From Setoptus koraiensis (lineage: Eukaryota > Arthropoda): a DNA stretch of 64,000 bases. The notes below the pieces were generated by a model. That model ran no database searches. It was given only the letters and a program-made list of their open reading frames with translations, and was not told the origin of the DNA. Positions within the stretch are counted from its first letter, which is position 1. Each line of letters starts with the position of its first letter. The translations under genes were made by a program, and so were the position numbers. Below, piece after piece: positions 32,791 through 43,900 of this stretch. The stretch is taken from positions 18,228,001 to 18,292,000 of the forward strand of contig CM106585.1 of assembly GCA_048013815.1 (NCBI GenBank). Reading direction: 5' to 3'.

Positions 32791-33414
32791 CCGGCAAGTG
32801 CCGGCAGGCACAGTTACGGTTACAGTTACAGTGGCTGTCGGGACGCACAGTTAGATTTGTCGAGTTTGCGTTGAGCTCTTTGTTTGCGCCAGTTCACAAG
32901 ATATTGCGATTATCTTGCAATATCTTGAATTATCGCTGCCCACTGTTGCCGTTGCCGTCCACGGTTGGCACCGCCGAGAGCGCGAATGCGTCGCATGTGG
33001 CCGACACATCCACTCGACATGCTCATATTTTCGAGACACAATTTTGGCGCTACAAGCGCTTGCATAACTGTTAATAACGCAAGCGAGCAACAAAGATCCT
33101 TCGAAAGAATGAAGAAATGCAAACCGAGTTCCAGCAAAGAGTTTCTATTGTTGGCCCAACCGAATTAATTTATGCCCCTGAGAATGCGCTCATGGCATTA
33201 TTGTTCTTTGCTCGTTGTTGTTGCGTCATTGTTGTTGTTGTCGTTGTTGTTGCTGCTGTTGCTGCTGCTGTTACGTCACTGGTTGTTGCTGTGTTGCCAG
33301 TGAACTGACACACAGGTGAGCAAACAAGTGGCTGTGCTCAACGGTCACTGTTGACAACGCACACAGATTCTGTGACAGAAGCGCGTTGTGTGGTGCGAGT
33401 CGCAACCACAAGTT

Positions 33415-33462
33415 GCATAATGTGCACAACTCGCATAATGTGCACAACTTGCATAATGTGCA
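33415..33462. repeat. 18-bp tandem repeat GCATAATGTGCACAACTY
   Basis: Two full and one partial copies; the second differs from the first by one base. Confidence 0.85.
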
Positions 33463-34187
33463 TTGTGAGCACAACGTAAGGCGCCATTATGTAACCATCC
33501 AACTGTTATTGTGTCACCCACAATGACAGGCTGATAGGATGAGCTCACCTGACTCAGGTGACCTGAGCGCGCTCGGCGACACTTTCTTCGGCCAACTTGT
33601 GCTGCCGGCGATGGCATAGTTACCGTGGGCCACATCCGTCGTGTTGTGGTGATCGTCGCAACAGATAATAGAATGGCTAATTAGCGGCGCTCGGGTGAGT
33701 TAACAACCACAATAATTGTCACTTTCGTTTGTTGTTTTTGTCTGCCCGCTCACGCAGCCACAAATGTAACAAACGCGCTCGAATGCTGCCGCTTGCTCAG
33801 ACCGGCCATCGATTCAACGGGTTCACTTCGAATGTGACTCGCACAATCTCGCTAATGAAGTTTCGTCGGCTCACGCAGGAAGCGAGCTCACTTGAGTGAA
33901 CTGCAAAGTTTGCACTTTTCATACGACATTCTCTGCCAGAGAGTCTCTGCCAGAGAGTCTCTGGCCAGTAAAAATAGATTGAGCCGCCACTCGCAATTAA
34001 ATTGAAACTGAAAACTCAAGGAAGTGACCACGGTTTTTTATAATGCCTTTATTATCATGATTGTTGTGCTATATGTGTTCTTATTGTTGTCACATGTCCG
34101 TGTGCCGTCCAGCTCGCTGTTGGCTCGCGTGTTTCCTCGATCGTCGTCACTTCCGGTCACTCACTCAAGATCGTTATTCAAACTCAA

Positions 34188-34251
34188 ATTGACAAATTGA
34201 CAAACTGACAAATTGACAAACTGACAAACTGACAGATCGACAAACTGACAA
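34188..34251. repeat. 8-bp tandem repeat AYTGACAA
   Basis: Eight units alternating ATTGACAA and ACTGACAA with minor variants. Confidence 0.85.
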
Positions 34252-34500
34252 TGCCACGCTACAATAAAAACAACAAAAACAACTGCCAAACTGCTAATAA
34301 AATCACTAGAATAGATTAGAATATTATTCGGTAATAACAATTAAAATGGTGTACACTCATGGGTGCCACTAATTGTGTGATGTGTCACCTCTGACAACTA
34401 TCGCCAGAGGCCTCCTCATAATCAAACATAATCAGCTGATTTTTGTTGTTGTTGTTTGTGGTCAGCTGATTAACCATCTGCCAGTGATATTGATGATAGA

Positions 34501-35061
34501 TCAGCTGCTGGCTGTCTCAGCCATCTTGTTAAGCTCGTGCGGTTGTTGTTGCTGCTGTGGTTGTTGTTGTTGTGTCTGCTGTGGTTGTGGTTGTTGTTGT
34601 TGTTGTTGTTGTGGCTGATTGTTGTTGACAGTTTGTGGCTGCTGCTGAGGTTGTTGTTGTTGTTGTGGCTGGTTGTTACCATTGTTGCCGTTGTTGCCGC
34701 CGTTGTTACCGTTATTGTTGTTGTTTCTGTTGTTGTTGTTTCTTCGGTTGTTGTTTCTTCGTCGAGCGTTGTTGTTGTTGTTGGTGCGAGCTTGTGGGGT
34801 GTTGGTTCCGTTGTTGTTGTTGCCGTTGTTGCCGCCGTTATTACCATTGTTGTTGTTGTTGTTCTTGTTGCGTCGGCTGACATTGTTTCTGCGCACGGCT
34901 CTGGATCGGTTGGCGTTACCGCCACCGTCGCCACCTCCGCCTCCACCGCCGCCGCCACCGCAGGCCTCAATAATTTCGGCGGCCACAACCATGGCCACCA
35001 ATAGAATCGCCACGCATTTTATCAATGTAGCTACGTTCATTTTGTTAATTGTCAACTTCAT
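34501..35061 (-). CDS. Small secreted Asn/Gln-rich protein
   Basis: The 186-residue product begins MKLTINKMNVATLIKC followed by a hydrophobic core (AILLVAMVVAAEII), a typical signal peptide with likely cleavage near residue 33. Then come a Gly run (35-48), an Arg/Asn-rich segment (about 50-130, clusters such as RRNNVSRRN and RRRNNNRR) and a Gln/Pro-rich segment (131-174), ending HELNKMAETASS. No family is recognised. Such compositions occur in extracellular glues, silks and prion-like proteins, but no function can be assigned. The gene has a well-placed TATA box about 120 bases upstream of the ATG, which argues for real expression, perhaps in a specialised tissue. In-frame ATGs exist at 35061 and 35040. 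A frame open to 35160 also exists, but it begins before the expected transcription start. Confidence 0.65.
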   Translation of the reverse strand: MKLTINKMNVATLIKCVAILLVAMVVAAEIIEACGGGGGGGGGGDGGGNANRSRAVRRNNVSRRNKNNNNNNGNNGGNNGNNNNGTNTPQARTNNNNNARRRNNNRRNNNNRNNNNNGNNGGNNGNNGNNQPQQQQQPQQQPQTVNNNQPQQQQQQQPQPQQTQQQQPQQQQQPHELNKMAETASS

Positions 35062-35179
35062 TTTGTTCGAGGTGATGCTTGCGACTGACAAAAATTTGAT
35101 TAACTTTTGAAAGATCGTACTTGTTCTTCTCTCCACGATGAGCGCTCTGGGTGTGATCAAATACTCAAATTATTGGGCC

Positions 35180-35187
35180 CTTTTATA
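35180..35187 (-). promoter_or_regulatory. TATA box (TATAAAAG) of the Asn/Gln-rich secreted protein gene
   Basis: TATAAAAGGG on the minus strand, in consensus form. Transcription would start about 30 bases downstream, near 35150, leaving a 5' leader of roughly 90 bases before ATG 35061. Confidence 0.7.
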
Positions 35188-38100
35188 TCTGATCGAGCCA
35201 CGCTGACTGGCTGGATAGCTTGTTACGTATGTTGCTATATAGTAGCCTATGTTGTACGCGAAACAACGTGGAATTTCTAATGAGCTAGCCCAATCTAGAT
35301 TATTGATTGGGCGTATTGATTTGAGCGTCTGGAGCTGACAAATGAGACGATGGAATTGATTGCATTCAGCCATAAGATTGCTTTAATCAATTCGTTTCAC
35401 CCAACAGAATAATAATCCAGTTCACTGGCGAAGATAGATAGTCTCGCATAAGAATTGTGTGCGATCACATGACACACAAATATAGATACAATATTGAATA
35501 TTTAATTTTGCATATTAATCATTATTTGTATATCAAATGTAGGTATTATTGAATAATCGTCGACATTGTATTTCGGATAGACAATGCTGCCGACAATATT
35601 GATGATCAGTTTATCATGGCATTAGAGTGTGGGGCTACAATTTTCGCAGCCATTATCAGAGATAAACTGATCCGATTGTGATAGCTGATTGTCGGAAAAA
35701 AGTGTTCAATAATTCATAAAAAAATAGTCGAGTCTCAGACATGAATCGTTGGACTAGCATAAGGATCAGCCATTAACTATTCTGGGGCAATGTTGCATCA
35801 TTATGTCACTATCATACTTTTGGGTCGACCGAATGTCAATAGGTAAGAATTATGATTTGTCACATTAACTATCCGAATAACTACGGAGGCAAGCCGGACC
35901 TTTGTATTGCGAGTCAGAATTCCTATCCTCGTGTGCACATGACCATATTGAACAGCCATTCTGTAGAGAGGCCCGTTTGTGTCGGTGTTGGCAATTTACC
36001 AGATCGTCGAGCTCGCGTTTGAGACTTCTTGGACATTTTCGGAACTTTTTGGAGCCTCATTATGAGTCTCGCACCAGACTTCCGAGTTGAAAGTCCCGAG
36101 AGATTACTCCGATCTCACTTTGTTTGCAGTTTGAGTGCTGCTTAGTTATTGCTGCCTTCATTATTGAGCCAGAGTGGCAAACTATTGTGACCATTGAAAG
36201 CTGTTACTGATCCGGGGAGGCCTTCCTTCCGCCTCCCAAAATAGGATAGGGGAGGTCCTCCCCATTCCTCCCATCCCAGTGAGCATTGGCGAAAGCACTG
36301 ACAGAACAAGCCAGTGTAAATATTGATGAAATCAGCCAACTATGTAAGAGCCGTGTACTGGGCCATCAATTCATATTTTTAGCGTGTTCTGGTGAATTGG
36401 GGACCCTGGCGTTCTTTTCGCCATGTCAAAAGCCCTTCCAACCTCCCACGATCGAAGGCTGGTTCGAAGTTGGCGCTCATTGGGCGGAAATCAATCAAAT
36501 TCAATCCGTCCAACTGGGGACAGACGCGCGCGCGCGCGTTGATGGCAAAATTAGAATTGGATTATCGTTAGAAACTAAATACCATCGTGTCGTTGCTGCC
36601 GCACGAGCGAGCCCCGGACGCCCGAAAGCCCGAATGACCTGGGGCGAAATGAGCCCCAGACATTCGTGCGACAATCGCGAGAGCATACGAGCGAGCGAGC
36701 GAGCGCGTATAATCGCAAGATACCGAAATAGACCAATGCGACGATAGATACACAAACCGATATATATATTTTCATTGCAGGGCCTCTCGTCGGTCGACGA
36801 TGTTAAGCGCGAGCGGGGCGCTCATTTGAACGCTTCAGTGACTTTTGGCACTCGCTAGCGTTGTGTCGCGTGGCCACGGGCAAGCCAATCAAACGGATAA
36901 AATTAAGCGCCACGAATTGTTGGTCATCGGGTCGCAGCTCTCGACGACGGTTATTATCTCATCCGCTGGCGCGTCGGGTGCCCATTGTATATATCTGACG
37001 CCAATTGTATATATAACGCCAATTGTGTATATATGGCGCCCATTGTGCCGGCACAATCGGAGAGGCCAATTTTTGGTTTAGATTTGGCGTTTGGTGCGCA
37101 CACCATTGGCGCCATTTTAAACTAATAGCGATCCGATTTTACCCCTAATGAGTAATCTTGTTTTGCTAAGGGCCAATGATCACTTAGGCCCATTAGTGGC
37201 CCCTCCGAGCGCCACCATTTCTCGTCCAGTGGCCGGGTGGGCGGGCCCCATTTAAGCGATGCTCTGGAGAAATACTTTGAAATAATTGGTTTGCATGCGG
37301 CAAGAATCGCTTGAGCCTCGATATGTCACGACATGTTGCTGGGGAAAAATTTGGAAACAAGCCCGAAAGTGGCGCGTTCCATTTTCGCACAAATCTAGCC
37401 CTCTTTTCGCACAAATCAGCAAGCGATATTCCACAAAAGTCCTGCTCCCTTTTGCAAAAGTCCTGCTCCCTTCTGGCGACTGTCGTGAATTGCGGCGCGG
37501 CTTTTGGTGCGCGCGGAGAGATGGCGCGTTGCGCGCCACCAACTGGCTGTTTGCGCACAAGCACACTGTCTTGAGCGACTCGCTTTGGCCGCGCCGACCA
37601 CGAGCTCGATCTTGGCAGCAGAATAGATTGGCGAGTTAGATCGAATTAGCAAATTGGCAAAGTCAAAGTATCACAAGTGAAAGTATCGCAAGTCACAGTT
37701 CTCAGCTCGTCGAGTCATCGGTGGGCGACAACGTTTCGGCTCACCTGTCGGCCAGCAACGGCAGTCCGAAGAAGCGACTGTGCGCAGCATCGTGCCCCAA
37801 CTGTCAGCAACTAGTATCGCCGTTCAGAAGAATCAGAGCTCAGAAGAATCAGAGTTCAGAAGAATCAGAGCTCAGAAATATCGGCGCTTCGACACTTTGC
37901 CAGAGAGAGCGAGCGCCCGGCCGCGCCGAGAGATGGGCCGCCGAACCGACCAGCAACGCGGCCCGACAGAGCGTCGTCCGAGTGATTCATCGCAGCGCCG
38001 ATACCGGCCCCATCCGAACAGAACATCGTCGTCGTCAAGCCATCAAGTTGCCGTCACAAGCGGTTGAAAATCATCAGCAGCAGCAGCAAAAAGCAGCAAA

Positions 38101-38272
38101 CAACAGTGCGCCCGGTGAAGCGGGCAAGCGACACGGGGGCGCGCAAACGAAGCGCCGGCCCGACCGCGCGCCGACAAACAAATCACACAAGCAACAAATC
38201 ACGACTCGTCGAAGATTATTTAAATTAAATGCCGATTGGCAAACAACGCATCAAATCACCACAACGGCCGGC
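35188..38272. other. Upstream region of the GPCR gene; no separate gene seen
   Basis: AT-rich at first, then GC-rich from about 36.2 kb. It contains a short GGGGAGG/CCTCCCC palindromic patch (36215-36282), an alternating CG run (36525-36538), GCCAATTGTATATA repeats (36979-37048) and a 16-bp repeat (from 37824) within the probable 5' leader. The frame of the receptor is open for 184 codons before its first ATG but shows no protein similarity. Confidence 0.45.
37824..37881. repeat. 16-bp tandem repeat TCAGAAGAATCAGAGC
   Basis: Three full and one partial units in the probable 5' leader of the receptor gene. Confidence 0.85.
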
Positions 38273-40949
38273 ATGTTTGCTCGGCGGGGCCCGGCGCTCA
38301 GCGCGGCCGGCTGGGCCCGACTGGCCGGATGTTTGTTAGTGGGCCTGTCGCAAGCAGCAGCAGCGTCGCCCGCCGGCCACTCGGTCGCCGGAAGTGCCAC
38401 CGGCCCCGCAACCAACTTCGAGTCCGGCCTCGCCTTCAATGTGACCGGCGATATGGCGGGCGCGGGCGCCGACGACGCCCAGGGCGGCGGCATCGGCGTG
38501 GGCGTGGGCGAAAAGACCCCATCATCCATGAGCGTTAAAATAACGCTCACCGTCGTGTATTCGCTTATTTTGACCGCGGGTGCCTTGGGCAACATTTGCA
38601 GTTGCTCCGTGATCGCCGACCCGAGAAATCGCTACATGAAAACGGCAACAAATTATTACCTGTTCAGTCTGTCCATCAGTGATCTGTTGCTACTGACCAC
38701 GGGAATACCGCACGAAATCATAGGCATTTGGCACCCTGAGCCGCCTTACCTGTTCAACTGGCTCGTGTGCTTGGGCCGGATATGGCTGTCGGAATCGAGT
38801 ACGTGCGCCAGCGTTTTGGTCATAGTGGCGTTCACCGTGGAACGTTACATAGCCATTTGTCATCCGCTTAAAAATCACACTTGGTCACATTTGTCGCGCG
38901 CCGTGAAAATAATCATCATAGTCTGGCTGTTGGCCTTGTCGTTTGGCGTCCTAGTTGCGTCACAATTCGACATTGTTTATGCCTACGATATGAAAACAAA
39001 ACAATTGATACAATCGACGGCCACTTGCACCATTGTGAAACGAAACGAGAAAATATTCGAGCTGGCCACCATAGTGTTCTTCTTTGTGCCCATGACCATC
39101 ATAACGCTGTTGTACATATTGATTGGTCACAATTTGCGCAAATCCTCCTCGTCCAAGGCGATAGGCAACTCGTCGGGTACCAAGTTGCCGTCGGCGCCGT
39201 CGTATTGCGAATCGTCGCAATTGTCGGCGGGTCCCGGCGACCATGAACACGGCGCCAGTCCGCGAGGGGTCAGTCTGCGAATCCATCGCAGCAGCAGCAG
39301 CAACCAGAATGACGCAAATTGTCGTGAGTGCGCCAACAAACAAAACAGCAGCCTATTGAGTCCGGCCAACCAAAATCACCGGCACACAGTCTTTCAGAGG
39401 CGCTCGTTCGCTTGTTTGCCCAGCACGCTGCGGGCCTCCGTGAGGGCGACGCGGCGAAAGTGTTTGACGCAACCAAACAACCTGTCGACCGCGACAAACG
39501 CGACAACAACAACAACTGAAACAACTGCCGTGTCGCCTGAGTTATCGCCCCCGCTAAAGGGCTCGTCTCGCAGCAACGCAACTCGTGATGGTCAGTCGCG
39601 AGCCGCTGCCGATCACTCGGCGGCTCGTTTTCACAAGAGAACTTTACAGAAGCTCAAGAGGCTCAAACTGACGCTGCAGTCGGCCGGCCAAGCGGGCCGA
39701 AAAGCTCGAGAGGGCGCCGGCCAGACTCAAATTCAATTTTATGGGGCCGCCAACGACAGCAACGGTAGCGGTATTAATCACTGTGATAATTTAGGATCGG
39801 TCGATCGTCACGACACGGGCAAACAATTAACGCTGGCCAGTTTTGGCGGCGCCAAGGTAGAATCGTCGGCGACGGCCGGAAACGAAACGAGCGATAACGA
39901 AAGGGGCGAAAACGAGCCGGGCCAGAACGAGCCGAGCACGAAAACAAATGCTAAAAACGAAAACAATAATGAAAATTTTTCCCGAACGCCGAGAGGCGAC
40001 AAACCGAACGCACCAGTGGTAATCATCACTGACCAATTGGCGGACTCAGGCACCAGAGAGCGCCCGAACGACGCAAATAAAGCGCGTGTCAACCACGCAC
40101 AAACAGAACAAAATGTGAATGATACGATCAATGATAAAAAAATGACGACTGCAACAAGCCTGGATAATTGCAACAAATCCGCTCGGTGGCTGGTGCAGTC
40201 GCAGCCGTTGCCGCAATGGCCCGGCGACAAGGCTCACAAAACTACAACCGGCCCGCGAGACAGCGAGACGAGCAACAATAAAAAGGCGGCCTCGCTGGAG
40301 AGTGTCAGAGGTGGCAAGAGGAATAAATTAAAACAACAACAGCAACAAAATGTCGTGAGAACATTGTTGAATGATGAGCCGAGATATTCGCTCGAGCCAA
40401 TTTGTACTGCCAGATCAAACGATAATCAACAGCAACAACAACAGCAGCAAAACAAGTTGTTTCAATCTCAATATTCAGACACATCTCATTCACACGTAAA
40501 TGCGTCGCAGCAAAATAATTGCGAGGCGCCGATGCGCCGCCAGCTTGTGCAAGTCAGCGATGACGGATACGAGCGGCAAGGCGATAATCCAGTGCAGATA
40601 ATGATCGATGTCGGCCTCGTTGACGGCAAACAGCAGCAGCAGCAGCATTCGAAGGCTCCCAGCAAATTAGCCAGCAGCAAGTCAGAGCTGGTAATTACAA
40701 ATAATCGCACATCTCTCAATCAATTAACATCCAAAGATTTACTACTACCCAGTGATACTGCCAACGATAATGATCGTGGCAACAACAACAACAACGGCAA
40801 CACCGACTTGGCCAGCACGAAAAGAATCACGGCGCATCATTATCTCAGACACTCGGTATCGGTTCAATTATCGCCGCCTTGTCGTCAGCCAAAACTCAAT
40901 ATACAACCTACAGCAGTTGCTCATAGGCAATCTGTGATAAAAATGTTAG
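38273..40949 (+). CDS. Receptor exon 1: N-terminus, TM1-TM5 and giant loop 3
   Basis: 892 codons plus one base. The last residues RQSVIKML match the conserved end of loop 3 just before TM6, and the donor GTAAGT follows directly at 40950. A frame open for ~600 codons between TM5 and that motif shows the loop is exonic. Confidence 0.9.
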
Positions 40950-43900
40950 GTAAGTTTCCGATGACATTAAGCACACACTTGACATTGCACAATTTGAATT
41001 AATGAATTCTCAGACAGCACGCAATCGCGTTGGCAATGCTCGCGGGCGTAATGTTTTTTTAATGGTTTTGCATAATGACACCATCACTGCGATTTGAGTG
41101 CTGCTACCTGTTTGTTTTTTTCCCATTCGGCAATGTTCGAGAATGTTTTCGGCTTCGCCGGCGGCTTCGCGCGCCGAAAACATTCTCTGCCGCCGTCTGT
41201 ATGGCGTCCGTTCGGGCGTTCATTCTCTACTCTATTCCGGCGCTCGTTCTCTACTAGAGAATCTCTGGTCTATTTTGGCGTTCATCGCGCCCGGAATAGA
41301 CTTTGTAATCAGTTGCATCAGTGTGTTATCGCACACCATCGATGATGCTAATTATGTTCCATTGGACTCACATAATCATATATCAAATATATCAAATCAC
41401 GGCCAATAGTTTGCAATGCCGGCTTGCATTTTAAATGTTGTTAGTTGCGTAAATTATTTTGTGCACACTCTGCATTGGTTGACTTATGACGCGTTACTAG
41501 CGCGGCGTTACACCAAACTCAAACTTTTCATCACTTTTTCCGTCTGCTCATTGCATGGGCGCTTATTCACCGCAATCCGGGTGGCAGAAAACGGCAGAAA
41601 AGGAAAAATGATGGCGCAAACGGCTATCCGAGTCACTTTTCAAACTTTGAAATTATTTCAACGTGAATGTTACTCTCTCGGTGTAGCCAGCGATCAAGTG
41701 TGATGCGCCCGATCGATTTGCTCGGCGTGGCTGGCGTCAAACGTGCCAGATATAGATGGCACAGTCAGTTTGCGGCCATCTCTTCCGCATATCGCATCAT
41801 ATATTATCATATATATTATCGACCATTTTGAATCGGCTCGGCACAAATGAATGAAATGCTCACTAATAAAACGTTTTTCCTTTCGCAGCACATGCCGTGC
41901 TGCTCGATGCAAAGTGTTGCTGCTGTCACAATGGGCACAATATTCGGGCCCAATACAATAGGCGCTGGGATTATTTCAGGCACTTTGCTCACAATTGCAT
42001 TGCTTGCATATCTGATTTCTTCGGTTTTTTATTTTTTCTCCTCTCTTTTCACTTCTTTGGCTGACCATTTTTTGTTGCTCTTCACTGAAGAGCAATACTG
42101 TGTATTAACTTTTTTTTTTCACTGTTTTGGCCGTGGGGAAAACGACGTTTCGCTGCTGCTTTCTCTTCAAATGTTCATATGTTGTCGAAGTATTAATATT
42201 CAAATGTTTGTAATGTGCGCATCTGCATAAACATTTGAGCGTTTTATTTCCTTGGAGAGGAGATGCCATTTGTGGGACGTAGCTCTAGGATGAGTGGCGC
42301 ACCTTTCCTCTCGAAATTGCAATCATTTTGTTCAAAAAAAGTATAAGTGATTGATTTTGGATGAAAATGAATGAGCGTACAGTTTAAAAATATGAGTCGC
42401 CCTCCTGTGTGAAGAGCACTGTGTCGACTTGCTTCGATCCGGCGCGGCACTGGCCAGCCGCAAACGCATAGAAAAAGCACCAACCGACGATGTCACTGAA
42501 GATTTTCGGTGATATATATTATCCGTCGAGTAAGCTTCTCGAGGCTGTAACTGCAACTAAAAGTAGGACGCGTCGGATAATATCTCATGTGCTCAGATTA
42601 CCTGTTTAGCCAGACGTCGGCCAGACTCGACGTTGCTGGCCACTTGGCGCGTCGCTTGCGTATGGTCTGGCATTTGCTTTGCTGGCGCATTTCGCGCTCG
42701 TGTCGGCGTATTTCGTGTTCGTGTTGGCGCATTTCGTGTTCGTGTCGGCGTATTTTGCCCTGCCGGGCGCCAGAAAATGCCGCGCCAAAATGGGCGCGAT
42801 AATGGGCGCTTGCCTGAAAGGGGCTCCATAAATATTTACAGGTACTTGCAGTTTGTATATTTGTTGTATGTGCGCTTGAGCACACTCAAACACTGGGCGC
42901 CCCACACACCGGAGTCCACAAATTGGAGGCGCAAGGAGCGGCCAAAGGAGATGAGTGAGATTTAGCGCCCTCATGCCATCGCCATCGTTCGGCTGAGATA
43001 ATATCATTGGGCCACATTAGTAGTTGGATTTGCGAAATAGATTTACTGGCGGCGCCAGTGAGAGAGTTTTGATGAAGCGCCCGCTACTTCTCATGATGAC
43101 ACCTAATTTATGACCCCTAGTCTGTGAAAAAGTGTATCGCCCCGCACACAAAATGGAATACATTGGTCCGAGGAAATTTCGCAAGTGACCAAGTGGCAAC
43201 CAGCCACTTGCAAGTGGCAACCAGCAAGTTGCCAGCCAGCTAGACCACTTGCCAGACGTTGAGAGGACGCTGCACGAGCAGCTGATAATCCTGGCGACGA
43301 GGCAGGTAAATTGAGTTATAGGCTCATTTATTCTAGTCCGGTGTTGCTTGTCCCAGTGGCGCCGCCAACATATCCGTTATGTAATGCGAAATGAAATAAC
43401 CGTTAGTGAGTGTGTGTGTGTGTGTGTGTGTATCTTGTGTGCCAGTGATTGCCGGTGTGTAGATGAGGCCCGAGATTAGAGCAATGTTGTCGTCTCGTGT
43501 GTGTGTGTGTGTGTGTAGATATTATCGTAAAATTACGCGAAAACAATGTGAAACAATTACATCCAGGCAATAAGTCAAGTGTATTTGTTGACTCGAAAGG
43601 TTGTGCCGGGCGCGGATATTCAGTGTTTGCTTAGCGGCGACCAGCAAGCGCTCAGTCGGAGTTGCAAAGAGGTGATACAAGCACAATCCATCAATAATAT
43701 CCGCATGTTTTCTGTCTCGTGCCCCTAAGCTGGCTTACACACACAGTGCGTGTACGTGTTTCCATCACCACGTGTTTGGAACGAGGGGCAGCACACGGCA
43801 ATAAATCCCCTTCTCTCAATTGTGTCTCTACGTATTGTGTCTCTATGTATTGCGTCTGTATCATACAGACTGTATGTATCCACATATTTTTTAGCGCGGA

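Larger units (their letters stand above)
29022..34500. other. Upstream region of PAN-ZP gene and flank of the Asn/Gln-rich gene; repeat-rich, no other gene seen
   Basis: Directly upstream of ATG 29021 is a degenerate ~19-bp repeat around AATTTGCTGATTT (29022-29121), then a (GA)n run (29756-29785). Further on are TTG/CTG tracts (30136-30236, 32682-32790, 33213-33271), a CAACAG/CGACAA tract (31398-31449), an 18-bp repeat (33415-33462) and an 8-bp repeat (34188-34251). The remaining open frames show no recognisable protein. Confidence 0.45.

Noticed and set aside
36286-36747. 153-codon plus-strand frame upstream of the receptor
   Set aside because: It contains CG-run-derived ARARVDG and GAGC-run-derived IRASERAR segments and no domain.
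37721-38272. Extension of the receptor N-terminus upstream of 38273
   Set aside because: The frame is open but has no ATG, shows no similarity to receptor N-termini, and contains a 16-bp tandem repeat. The first ATG gives a signal-like start.
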